Assembly: GCA_937889015.1 (NCBI GenBank) | Contig: CALARR010000214.1 | Location: forward strand, 1 to 64,000 | Origin: an uncultured Planctomycetales bacterium | GTDB taxonomy: Bacteria; Planctomycetota; Planctomycetia; Pirellulales; Thermoguttaceae | DNA: 64,000 nucleotides | Direction: 5' to 3' | Shown here: positions 7,689-16,038 of the stretch, piece after piece | Position numbering within the stretch: the first letter of the stretch is position 1 | How the letters are laid out: each line of letters opens with the position of its first letter | The notes under the pieces: generated by a model | What the model saw: only the letters and a program-made list of their open reading frames with translations | The model's database searches: none | What the model was told of the DNA's origin: nothing | Translations under genes and position numbers: made by a program

Positions 7689-10600
7689 CTATTGCGGCCG
7701 CAATTCGCGATGGAGTTCGGCACGCGGGGTGGCCTTGGCCGGACCGCTATAGCCGTACACGAAATCGTCGCCGTAGGTCGGCTCAAAGATGTACGGGCTT
7801 GCACGCAGCGAGTAGCGGCCGGCGAAGTCCATGTTGTCGGCCTCGTACAGCGGCTCGTACTCCGCGGCCAGGATTGGCTTGACCAGGAACAGCGGGTCGG
7901 GGAACTTCTCGAAAAACTCGCGCGTGTATTGCCGCTCGACCCACTTGGCCAGCGGCAGCGGCTTGCCGGACTCGTAACGGGCCCCACCCTTGGCCAGGGG
8001 GAAGAAGCGGCCCACGTGGGGATATTTGCGGTCCACCAGGCGCATGAAGACCACCATCGCCCGGCGGATCTCGCCCTGGGTGCGGCCTTCGATCACGATC
8101 TCCTTGGCTTCCGGATCGATCCGCACTCGGCCGGCCTCCAGACCCGGTGTTTCCGCCAGTCGCACCACCCAGCCGGTAAAGCCTTCGGGCCGCTGCGGCA
8201 CGAAGGGGGCGGGCCGCAGATTGCCCGGCACGCCGTCTTCGGCGTCGTATTGCTCGATGAACTGATTGAGCATGGCCGCCGTGCCACGTTCGTAGCCGAT
8301 CTGGAAGGTGCGCGTCGTGCTGCCGCGCGGCACGGTGTAGTCCGTGCCCGGATCGGCCACCAGGCAGAAGTTGGTCGTACCGTTCTGGATCAGGTCTACC
8401 GTGTTCCAGGCGGCGGCGGTGAAGGCCAACTCGCGGTTGAGGCAGGTGTATTCGATCCGCGTCTTGCCGGCCGGAATCGCCAGCGGCTCACCAGGAAGCC
8501 ACGTAACCGGCCTGCCGTTGCGTTTCAACTCGGTAATCTCATACAGGGGGCCGAAGTCCGAGAGCCGGATGTTCGCCTCCGCCGGTGTCTCGATGTCCAG
8601 CGCAACATGTAGTGTTAGTCCGTCGCCCTCGAGGCGGCTGATGACTTTGGCTGGCTGAGAGCTTTGCAGCAAAGCCACGGCCTTGAACGCGGCCACGTCG
8701 CGCGTCGGTACCTGGATGTCGGAGAGGGTCGTGGTGGCTTCCGTCACATCGTGGCGCGCTTCGCCGCCATAGTACGGCGCGACGATCGGCGCGCCCTGAA
8801 AATACGCGTTAATGATCTTCAACTCTGTGACCTGTGCGGCCGGCTTTGTGTTGCCGATTACCAGCAGCGTCGAAAGACCCTCGCCGGCGCGGACCACCCA
8901 CAGCGGCTCGCTGACCCGGGCCGCAGGCACGATCTTGCGGCCCAGCACCGTGCTTTCCACCATCAGCGGCGCGCGCTCGATGGACACCTGCCGGCCCCAC
9001 ATGTAGGACGAAGGGTCGAGCGTCACGCCATAGCGCAGGCAGAAGAGGGTCAATTGGCTGTCGCAGTAGCGGTAGTAGTCTCGCAGCTTCTTGGGGCCGG
9101 CCCCAAGCCCTGTCGGCAGTCCAGTTTCGTTGGGCCGTTCGAGGTGGCTGTGGTCGTTCTGAGTTACGCTCTTGGGACCGGTTCCCGAACCTGTCGGCAG
9201 TTCAGTCGTGCCGGGCTTCGCGGCCTGGCCGTGGTGATTTTGGGGTGCGTTCTGAGGCGTGAACTCCTCTGGGCTGAGGAAGCGGCCGGTCCAGTCGTCG
9301 TTGATGTGGGTCATGGCCGTCAGCGGCTTTTCGCCTAGCAGGTTGCGTGCCGGGATGACATACGTGGCCGAGCCGGTCAGGTCCTTGTACATGGCCCCAC
9401 CCTCGATGGCAATGGCCGCGGAGTAGGCGCAAAGCGTGTAGGAAAAGGCCCCGCCGTCGGACCACATCGAGGCCCGGTGCCCGTCGTCGACGAACTGGTT
9501 GAGCACCTCATAGCGCTGCTTGCGGCCCAGGGCCTTGCGCACAAAAGGCCCCAGGTCGCGCGAGAAGGAGCGGCCGGGCGTCTTTTGGGCGATCGGGTCG
9601 TTGTGGCGGTACAGGGCCCCGGCGTGGCTCATGTCGTTGATGTAGCCGGGACAGTAGCCGGCCGTGGCGCGGAAATAGTCCCGCGTGGTCTGGCAGAAGA
9701 AGGCCCCGATCGGCGTGCGGCACTCGTTGACGATGAACCAGTTGGTGATCGGCTTGTAGTACTGGCCAAAGCACAGCGGGTCCTCGTTGGGCTGGTGGCC
9801 CGGCCAGAGGCTGTTGACGATGTACTCCGGGGTGAGGTCGGGGCAGGTGTGGAACCGCCGCACCGGATAGCCGTTGTCGTACGACTGGCGGTAGTAGTAG
9901 GGGATGATCTCGCGCAGGCCGGCCAGGGTGCCCCACAGGCGTTCGATCTTCCGCGTGTAGCCCTGGTATTCGGGGCGGGAGTAGAGTTCGGGATTGTCCC
10001 ACCACTCGGCCCGGCCGAACTCGTCCCCCTTGTCGTGCCCCGGCCCGTGTCCCCAAATGCCGCCGGCGTAGCCCAGGCGTTTCATGTCCCAGGCATTGTC
10101 CGAGCTGGCATCCTGGGTGGCCGGCATGTAGCTGTACACCGGCACATCCGGCCGCCGCTTGTAGAGGTCGGGGAAGCAATCGTGAAAGGCGGCGATGGCG
10201 TCCAACGTGCCGAAGAAATGTGGCGATTCCGAAAGATCGTCCACCACGAGGAACGGAAGCGTGAAGGACTCGCGCGGAGCCAACGCCAGCTTGGTGCCGA
10301 CACGAATGACCCCGCTCTTCTCGGTTGGCACCCACTCGGTCACGATATCGCTCAGGTCCACTCGCGGATCAATGCCTACACCAAGGGAGCAGATGGGACC
10401 ACTGGCTGCAGCCACAAAGGGAAGCGTCAGGCAGTATTCATCACGATGCCGCGGCAAGGCGACGGCACTTCGGATTTCGCAACCGTCAAAAACGTGGCTG
10501 ACTTTCTCGTCGAACGGCACACCCAGAAGCGCCTCAAGCCACACTTCTTGTTCGCCGCGGTTGACAAGCGTTACCTGCCACCGGTACCCATTGCTCAGTC

Positions 10601-11861
10601 GCGCTATCTCGTGCACCGCCTCGACATTGCCTTCGAACTGTTGTGTGAATCGCACGGCTGTTCCGTCGCTCCCAGGTCGCTGGTGGCGATAGTCCAGCAC
10701 CTTCGCGATTTTCATCCGGCGGCGATCAAGCCCCACGTAAAGGTGCAGACCTTCGGCCGATGTGGAACGTGCCAGGTTCAGTTGGAGCAACGTGCCGGTC
10801 CGGCGATCAAAACTTAGCTGGATTGGCGAACTATCACCGCAAGTTTCGTCTGCAAGAGCTGGCAGCGGATACAACTGTGCCACCGGCGCCGGCATTAGCT
10901 TCGGCTTGTAGCGTTTGATGTCCGGCACGCCGGAGAACGCGCAATCCGGGCGCTGGCCGTCGCGCCAGGCGGGCTCGAAGGGCGCGCCGTAGCGGACCAC
11001 GTTGGAAATCCGCAACTCGTCCAGCAGGCAATTACCCATGCTCAGGTAGCGCGTGGGATTGTCCAACAGCACCAGGCCGAGTTGCCCGGTCATGTCGAAG
11101 CTGGCCACGGCCCGGCCATCGAGCCACAGGACCATCTCGCCTTGGGACCAGGTCAAGGCGAAGTGGTGCCAGTCGCCCGGCTGCAGTGCGCGTGCGAAGC
11201 CCGGCACCTTCTTGAAAACCACCTCGCCCAGGAAGCAGTGGCCGGCTACGGTCGGCAGCGAGTAGCGAAGGTTGTAGGTGCTCAGCGCGATGCTGAAGCT
11301 GGCATAGGACTTGTCGGGATGCTCGGGATGGGGCACGCAGCGCTGCAGGTCGGCGTTGAGGAACGTGCCGCCCACCCAGGTCGACTTGCGCTTGGGGTCG
11401 GCCACCTGGAACCAGCACTCGAAAGTGCCCTGGGCCGGGTCGACGTTGCCCCGGGCCCGAAAACCCCAGCCGTCGAAGCGCGGCGTATAGTCCTGGCAGG
11501 TGTTCATGAAGTCGGGATGCAGGCCGCGGGGCTGCAGATCCAGCGCGCTGCCGAAGTAGCCGGCCACGCGCCGCGCCCCATTGCCGCAGAAGCCACTGAC
11601 ACCCAAGGCATAGTCGGCGCGCTGCGCGTCGTCGTTGAAGTGCGCAAGGAAGAGCGTATGCACATCCGGCTGGAACTCGCCGCTGGTCGCAGGCGCGGCC
11701 ACAACGCTGACGCAGCAGACCGTGACGATGACCAAGAGCCCATCCCAGAACGGCCACAGCCGGGCTAGGCGGCCCAGCCGCTCTGAGCTGCCGACAGGTT
11801 TGCGGACGGGCTCTAAGACGGCGATGGCGGATTCCCGTTGCGGGCTGCGGTGGAGACGCAT
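7689..11861 (-). CDS. Very large exported LamG-domain protein with glycoside-hydrolase-like central region
   Basis: A 1390-residue protein with a long leader whose hydrophobic core is LLVIVTVCCVSVVAA (about residues 41-55). Residues about 65-300 form a concanavalin-like LamG domain (GTFECWFQ, WHHFALTWSQGEMVLWLDG, LLDELRISN). The central part (about 570-870) has conserved Trp/His/Asp-rich segments such as IWGHGPGHDKGDEFGR and a barrel-like pattern suggesting a carbohydrate-active enzyme; I cannot place it in a numbered family. Two tandem palindromic repeats are read in frame near residues 870-925, and another lies antisense under the leader. The ATG at 11861 has a strong upstream CAGGAG. It is convergent with the preceding gene. 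Confidence 0.8.
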   Translation of the reverse strand: MRLHRSPQRESAIAVLEPVRKPVGSSERLGRLARLWPFWDGLLVIVTVCCVSVVAAPATSGEFQPDVHTLFLAHFNDDAQRADYALGVSGFCGNGARRVAGYFGSALDLQPRGLHPDFMNTCQDYTPRFDGWGFRARGNVDPAQGTFECWFQVADPKRKSTWVGGTFLNADLQRCVPHPEHPDKSYASFSIALSTYNLRYSLPTVAGHCFLGEVVFKKVPGFARALQPGDWHHFALTWSQGEMVLWLDGRAVASFDMTGQLGLVLLDNPTRYLSMGNCLLDELRISNVVRYGAPFEPAWRDGQRPDCAFSGVPDIKRYKPKLMPAPVAQLYPLPALADETCGDSSPIQLSFDRRTGTLLQLNLARSTSAEGLHLYVGLDRRRMKIAKVLDYRHQRPGSDGTAVRFTQQFEGNVEAVHEIARLSNGYRWQVTLVNRGEQEVWLEALLGVPFDEKVSHVFDGCEIRSAVALPRHRDEYCLTLPFVAAASGPICSLGVGIDPRVDLSDIVTEWVPTEKSGVIRVGTKLALAPRESFTLPFLVVDDLSESPHFFGTLDAIAAFHDCFPDLYKRRPDVPVYSYMPATQDASSDNAWDMKRLGYAGGIWGHGPGHDKGDEFGRAEWWDNPELYSRPEYQGYTRKIERLWGTLAGLREIIPYYYRQSYDNGYPVRRFHTCPDLTPEYIVNSLWPGHQPNEDPLCFGQYYKPITNWFIVNECRTPIGAFFCQTTRDYFRATAGYCPGYINDMSHAGALYRHNDPIAQKTPGRSFSRDLGPFVRKALGRKQRYEVLNQFVDDGHRASMWSDGGAFSYTLCAYSAAIAIEGGAMYKDLTGSATYVIPARNLLGEKPLTAMTHINDDWTGRFLSPEEFTPQNAPQNHHGQAAKPGTTELPTGSGTGPKSVTQNDHSHLERPNETGLPTGLGAGPKKLRDYYRYCDSQLTLFCLRYGVTLDPSSYMWGRQVSIERAPLMVESTVLGRKIVPAARVSEPLWVVRAGEGLSTLLVIGNTKPAAQVTELKIINAYFQGAPIVAPYYGGEARHDVTEATTTLSDIQVPTRDVAAFKAVALLQSSQPAKVISRLEGDGLTLHVALDIETPAEANIRLSDFGPLYEITELKRNGRPVTWLPGEPLAIPAGKTRIEYTCLNRELAFTAAAWNTVDLIQNGTTNFCLVADPGTDYTVPRGSTTRTFQIGYERGTAAMLNQFIEQYDAEDGVPGNLRPAPFVPQRPEGFTGWVVRLAETPGLEAGRVRIDPEAKEIVIEGRTQGEIRRAMVVFMRLVDRKYPHVGRFFPLAKGGARYESGKPLPLAKWVERQYTREFFEKFPDPLFLVKPILAAEYEPLYEADNMDFAGRYSLRASPYIFEPTYGDDFVYGYSGPAKATPRAELHRELRPQ
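9093..9171 (-). repeat. Dispersed palindromic repeat, copy B1 (in frame, tandem)
   Basis: A 79-bp copy on the minus strand, directly following copy B2 in the reading direction. It is translated in the large LamG protein as a peptide containing NETGLPTGLGAGPK, the same frame as copies A, B2 and F. Arms are GAGCGTAACTCAGA and a GGGGCCGGCCCC end. Confidence 0.85.
9174..9252 (-). repeat. Dispersed palindromic repeat, copy B2 (in frame, tandem)
   Basis: A 79-bp, more diverged copy on the minus strand, abutting B1. It is translated in the LamG protein as a peptide containing TTELPTGSGTGPK. The core CTGCCGACAGGTTC is intact while the left arm is degraded. Confidence 0.82.
11736..11813 (+). repeat. 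Dispersed palindromic repeat, copy C (antisense, in signal-peptide region)
   Basis: A 78-bp copy with left arm GAGCCCATCCCAGA and right arm ending GACGGGCTC. It lies in the orientation opposite to the LamG gene and supplies about 26 residues of its N-terminal leader (about residues 17-42), read from the complementary strand. Confidence 0.82.
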
Positions 11862-11946
11862 GGGGTTCTCCTGGGTGAGTCACTGTGTGGGGCGGGGAAA
11901 GTACAGGCCCGACCGGCGACCAGACCAAACCCGATCGCCAGTGGCA

Positions 11947-12645
11947 TCACTTCAGTTCCACGTTGCGGAACTGGATCTCGTTGCCCTCGGCGGTGAGGCA
12001 GATACGTCCGCTGAGCAGCGTGCAGCCCGTGGCCCGGTTCACTTCCTGACCATTGATCCGCAGCACGACCGTTTCGCCATCGGCGGCGATTTCGTACTGG
12101 TTCCATTGGCCGGCCGGCTTTTCCAGGGCAACCGTCTTTTTGAGGTTGGTGAGCTTTCCGAACTGGGGATGTTCTACGACCTTCATGCGCTCGGCAGGGC
12201 CGCTCAGGGGATAGCCGGCCAGCCCCCAGAAATCGCCGGCGTCGCCCACGTTGATCTGGGCTTCCAGGCTCTTGGGCCAGATGCGGTCCTCGCCCACAAT
12301 CCGCATCAGCACGCCTCCCTTGCCTGGCCCCTTGTCGGCCGGCCAACGCCATTCCAAGCGGAGCACGAAGTTGTCGTAGTTCTTCTCCGTGTACAGATAG
12401 CCTTTGGGCGTGCCGCGGCAGGTCAGGACCCCGTCCGGTCCCAGTTGCCACACGTCGCGTGTCTTTGTGCCGGGCTGTTCGTGGAACGATTTCCAGCCGG
12501 GGAACTCGCCCGAAGCGTCTTGGACCGTGAGCATCTTCTGCGGCCGAGTCTGCGCCGCGGCGGGCAGGATGACGAATCCAGAGGCAGCCAGGGCCAGCAT
12601 TGCGCGTCGAATCCAGCAGCGGCAGTCTGTGATTGTGAAAAACAT
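11947..12645 (-). CDS. Exported DUF1080 (3-keto-disaccharide hydrolase) domain protein
   Basis: This 232-residue protein has an N-terminal signal (hydrophobic stretch ALAASGFVILPAAA) and one DUF1080 beta-sandwich. Typical elements are FPGWKSFH, the strand FVLRLEWRW, GKGGVLMRI and the C-terminal RICLTAEGNEIQFRNVEL. Characterised members of this family act on 3-keto-glycosides; others are uncharacterised lectin-like proteins, so function is inferred at family level only. GAGG lies upstream of the ATG at 12645. It is transcribed in the same direction as the LamG gene, 85 bp upstream of it, so they may share a transcript. Confidence 0.87.
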   Translation of the reverse strand: MFFTITDCRCWIRRAMLALAASGFVILPAAAQTRPQKMLTVQDASGEFPGWKSFHEQPGTKTRDVWQLGPDGVLTCRGTPKGYLYTEKNYDNFVLRLEWRWPADKGPGKGGVLMRIVGEDRIWPKSLEAQINVGDAGDFWGLAGYPLSGPAERMKVVEHPQFGKLTNLKKTVALEKPAGQWNQYEIAADGETVVLRINGQEVNRATGCTLLSGRICLTAEGNEIQFRNVELK

Positions 12646-12741
12646 GAGAAAACCTCGCGCCGTTGTCGAAAAGAGCCAGGAAAGATATCCTGGAGCAGTC
12701 TAAACAACGCCTCTGCGGCCTGCAAGCAACGCCTCGCCGCT

Positions 12742-12785
12742 CGCTGAAATCTGACCGCTGACCGCTGAAAGCTGACCGCTGATAA
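12742..12785. repeat. Short tandem GACCGCTG-type repeat
   Basis: The octamer GACCGCTG recurs three times, interspersed with CGCTGAAA variants, between the divergent starts of the DUF1080 and pseudouridine synthase genes. It could form part of a promoter or simply be a slippage repeat. Confidence 0.6.
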
Positions 12786-12792
12786 CCAACCC

Positions 12793-13497
12793 ATGCCCGA
12801 TCCCGGCTTCCAACTCCTGTACGAATCTGGCCCCTGCCTGGCCGTGTGCAAGCCCGCCGGGGTGTTGACGCAGGCGCCGCCGGGCATCGACAGCCTGGAA
12901 GTGCGGATCACGGAGTATCTCAAGCAGCGCGAGGGGAAGACGGGCAATATCTATCTGGGCATCCCCCACCGGCTGGATCGGCCGGCATCCGGGGCCATGC
13001 TCTTCGCTCGTCACGTTCGGGCCGCACGTCGCCTGGCCGAGCAGTTCGAGGGCCGCCTGGTCGACAAGACCTATTGGGCCTGCGTGGTCGGGCATCCCGA
13101 TCCGGCGGAAGGCGAGCTGCGCGACTTCTTGCGCAAGATTCCCGAACAGCCGCGTGCCGAGGTGGTGCCGGAAACGCATCCCGAAGGCCGGCAGGCCATC
13201 CTGCGTTATCGCACCTTGGGCAGCTTCGATTGGGGGGCCTGGCTCGAAGTCGACCTGTTCACCGGCCGTACGCATCAAGTGCGCGTGCAGTTGGCTTCGC
13301 GCGGCCATCCCTTGCTGGGCGATGCCTTCTACGGCTGTGATCGACCGTTCGGCGAGCCGTTTGCCGACGTGCGGCTGCGCGCGATCGCCTTGCACTGCCG
13401 GCGTCTGGCCTTCGCCCATCCCATGACGCGTGAACCGGTTGCAGTCGAAGCGCCGCTGACAACCGCGTGGGAGGCCCTGGGGCTGGGGGTGAGCTGA
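12793..13497 (+). CDS. RluA-family pseudouridine synthase
   Basis: A 234-residue enzyme that converts uridine to pseudouridine in rRNA or tRNA. The catalytic motif HRLDRPASG (residues 59-67) contains the nucleophilic Asp62, and GRTHQVRVQ is the conserved RNA-binding strand of the RluA/RluC/RluD group. There is no S4 domain, so it is of the short RluA/TruC type. No clear Shine-Dalgarno sequence precedes the ATG at 12793. The RNA target cannot be told from sequence. A hairpin follows the gene. Confidence 0.93.
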   Translation: MPDPGFQLLYESGPCLAVCKPAGVLTQAPPGIDSLEVRITEYLKQREGKTGNIYLGIPHRLDRPASGAMLFARHVRAARRLAEQFEGRLVDKTYWACVVGHPDPAEGELRDFLRKIPEQPRAEVVPETHPEGRQAILRYRTLGSFDWGAWLEVDLFTGRTHQVRVQLASRGHPLLGDAFYGCDRPFGEPFADVRLRAIALHCRRLAFAHPMTREPVAVEAPLTTAWEALGLGVS

Positions 13498-13530
13498 GCG
13501 GGAATCGTGTTGGCACCGCCCCTTTTCGAG

Positions 13531-13565
13531 AAAACGGCCGCTGGCACGTCGCGGGTGGCTGTTTT
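13531..13565. terminator. Candidate bidirectional intrinsic terminator
   Basis: AAAACGGCC pairs with GGCTGTTTT (one mismatch) across a 17-nt loop, 33 bp after the pseudouridine synthase stop. The stem ends in a T run, as in rho-independent terminators. The rest of the 292-bp gap up to 13789 shows no gene. Confidence 0.55.
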
Positions 13566-13789
13566 GAGGACGCTTGTTGACGCGCGAAGTCGGGCGGATT
13601 AGTCTCTGGGGGTATCGCCCACCACGCAAGGCGGTGGGGAAGGGATCGCGTTTCAGGTCTCCTCACAGGCCGATCCCGCCGTCACCATACTTGGCTGCCG
13701 ATCGTACGCCGAGAGGAATGCGTGTCTGTGCGCTGTTTGGCGAACCTTGATGTATCGTGGTGCAAGCTCTTGAAAAGGAGAGTGTCGTC

Positions 13790-15049
13790 ATGAGCGAATC
13801 CATGGGCCGTCGCCGATTCCTGGCGATGTCAACGGCTACTGCGGCGATGGGTATGACGCGACTCGGTTGGGGCGCGGAAGCTGCAGCAGCGGCTAAGCCC
13901 GCGGCGCGCGATCGCGCGCTGAACGACTATCTCGTCGCAGAGATTTCGGCGTCCGCCCTGAAAGCGAACATCGCCGTGATCCGCCGCGAGTTGAAGCCGA
14001 CAACAAGACTGTGCTTCGTCGCCAAGTCGAACTGCTATGCTCATGGGTGGCTGCAGTGCATGAATGCGGTCTCGCCCCATGTGGACTGGGTGACCGTGGC
14101 CACTCCCCAGGAAGCCCTCGCCGTGCGGCAGTCCGGCTGGCGGCGGCCGTTGTTGCTGCTCATGGGCAGCGGTCTTGCGGGCGAGACGGCCCGGGAGAGA
14201 CTGCGGCAGTTGATCGCGCAGGACGTGACCTTGACCCTGGCTGCCCCGGCCGATCTGGCCATCATCGCGGCGGCGGCGGCCGAGGTGGGGCGTGCGGCGC
14301 AGGTTCACGTCAAGATCGACAGCGGCATGACCCGCTCCGGCGTGCTGCCCGACGCGGCACCGGCGCTGGTGCGCCAGGCGTGTCGTCAATCGGGGATCGC
14401 CTTGACGGGCGTGTACAGCCATTTTGCCACGGCCGACGAGAAGGATAAGACCGCGGCACGCGGACAACTGGCGCGATTTCTGGGCGCGGTCGAAGCCTGC
14501 GGCAAGGATGCCGAGGGCTTGATCCGCCACATCGCCGCCTCGGCCGGTACGATCGATTTGCCCGAGTCCCACCTGGACATGGTCCGCGTGGGAACGGCGT
14601 TGTACGGGCATCAGCCTTCCGACGAGATGCTCCGCCAGATGCCGCTGCGCGGCGTGATGCGCCTGGTGGGCCGGTTGACGCAGGTCAAGGAGGTGCCCGC
14701 CGGATCGCATGTCGGCTACGGCCGGCACTACCATTTCGAACAGCCGGCGAGGATCGGCCTGGTGCCGATCGGCTACACGGACGGATACTGGCGTGCGTTC
14801 TCCAATCGCGCCGTGATGCGCGTCGGCGGGCAGTTCGTGCCCGTTCGCGGCCGAGTGTGCATGGACCAGACGATCATCGACCTGACCGGGGTGCCCAACG
14901 CCAAAGCGGGCGATGAGGTGGAGATTGTCAGCCCCGACGCCGAGGCCCCCAACAGCATCGAGAACCTGGCGCGGCTGGCCAACACCATCACGCCGGACAT
15001 CATGACACGGTTCAACAGCACGCGGATTCGGCGCGTCGCCACGGCCTGA
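13790..15049 (+). CDS. Tat-exported alanine racemase-like enzyme
   Basis: A 419-residue PLP-dependent racemase of fold type III. Lys79 in AKSNCYAHG corresponds to the PLP-binding lysine of alanine racemase (canonical KANAYGHG). Tyr310 in VGYGRHY fits the second catalytic base, and CMDQTIIDLT is the conserved C-terminal motif. Before the barrel there is a leader (GRRRFLAMSTATAAMG) with a Tat-like Arg run and an Ala-rich linker, so the enzyme is probably exported. That is unusual for biosynthetic Alr and recalls periplasmic broad-specificity racemases. The ATG at 13790 has AAGGAG nine bases upstream; a GTG at 13757 in the same frame is less likely. Confidence 0.92.
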   Translation: MSESMGRRRFLAMSTATAAMGMTRLGWGAEAAAAAKPAARDRALNDYLVAEISASALKANIAVIRRELKPTTRLCFVAKSNCYAHGWLQCMNAVSPHVDWVTVATPQEALAVRQSGWRRPLLLLMGSGLAGETARERLRQLIAQDVTLTLAAPADLAIIAAAAAEVGRAAQVHVKIDSGMTRSGVLPDAAPALVRQACRQSGIALTGVYSHFATADEKDKTAARGQLARFLGAVEACGKDAEGLIRHIAASAGTIDLPESHLDMVRVGTALYGHQPSDEMLRQMPLRGVMRLVGRLTQVKEVPAGSHVGYGRHYHFEQPARIGLVPIGYTDGYWRAFSNRAVMRVGGQFVPVRGRVCMDQTIIDLTGVPNAKAGDEVEIVSPDAEAPNSIENLARLANTITPDIMTRFNSTRIRRVATA

Positions 15050-15055
15050 GCCCGG

Positions 15056-15897
15056 TTACTCGTGGGTCCACTTGGAGACCCATGGATCGCGTGTTCGCTT
15101 CTGAAAGTCCCGCAGCTTGCCCTGGAACTCGCAGCCGTCTTGGGGACGGCAAAGATCACCAAGCGTTTGGCGCGCTGGATGCCCAGCAGGCCGCCGGTCA
15201 CGGGGTCGTGGGCAATGCCCTGTCCGGCAAAGGGAGCGGCCTGCTTCTCGACGAAGTCCAGGACCTTGCCCTGCGCGGGCACACGCAGTCGGTAGAGAAC
15301 CAGGTGGTCGTGATCGGTGACCAACAGCGAGCCATCGCGCCACACGCCGCCCGACAGACTGGCCCGGCCGATTTCGCGAATCACTTCCGGCGGATAGGTC
15401 CAGCGGGCCAACTCCTGCCACTGGGCGTCGAATTTGACCAGGAAGGTCTGGGCATTGTCGTCCTTATAGCGCGCAAAGTTGCACCACCAGTGCGCGCCTT
15501 CGCGCACCACCCACGTCAGGCTGCCGCCGTAGTTGCCGAATTCCTTGCCGGTCGTAAGCTGCATCGTCACCGGATCCAGCACCTTGATCTCGCTTCGCTC
15601 AGGAAGCTTGGGGAAGTTGGAATGGGCGCAGTACAGGCGACCTTCCCAGAAGAATCCGCTGTTGAGGTGCTTGGCCTCGCCGGTGCTGACGGCCACGCGC
15701 TGTCCGGTCGCGCGATCGTACTTGGCGATCTGGGCGCTGGCGATGGCATAGACGAAGCGGTCGTCGGCGGCCGCGGCCTGATGCGCCTCCGGGGCTGCAA
15801 GCGAGCCGCTTTCGACCCAGACGGTTTCGGCCCCGGTCATTTCAGCGCGCAGCAGTACGAGAAGCAAAACGGCAAGCGAACGATAGGGGCTATTCAT
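15056..15897 (-). pseudogene. Exported beta-propeller-like protein, interrupted by a frameshift near its 3' end
   Basis: The frame from the ATG at 15897 encodes a signal peptide (SLAVLLLVLLRAEMTGA) and repeated beta-strand units (DDRFVYAIAS, GQRVAVSTGE, DGSLLVTDHDH) like a small propeller. The frame is good down to about 15140 (RLVIFAVPK). Beyond that the plausible continuation, DGCEFQGKLRDFQKR to WTHE and a TAA at 15056-15058, is in another frame. Without the shift, the first frame runs on through the 3' end of the alanine racemase gene on the opposite strand, which is implausible. A single missing base in CCCCAAGACGG would explain it. It may be a real mutation or a sequencing/assembly error. 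No specific function is recognised. Confidence 0.72.
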
Positions 15898-16038
15898 CGT
15901 GTCCTTTTTCGAATACGGGGTGATCCGCGGACCAGGGTTGTGTCGGCGACGATATCACCAGTGTACCGGAGGCGAGAGGATATCTGCAACGCTGCGAAGT
16001 GCGTCCTCACACCGCAGGAGGTGCAGGAAGAGTGTACA

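Noticed and set aside
14773..15055. C-terminal extension of the exported propeller-like protein over the alanine racemase gene
   Set aside because: It results from the frameshift near 15140; the restored frame ends at 15056.
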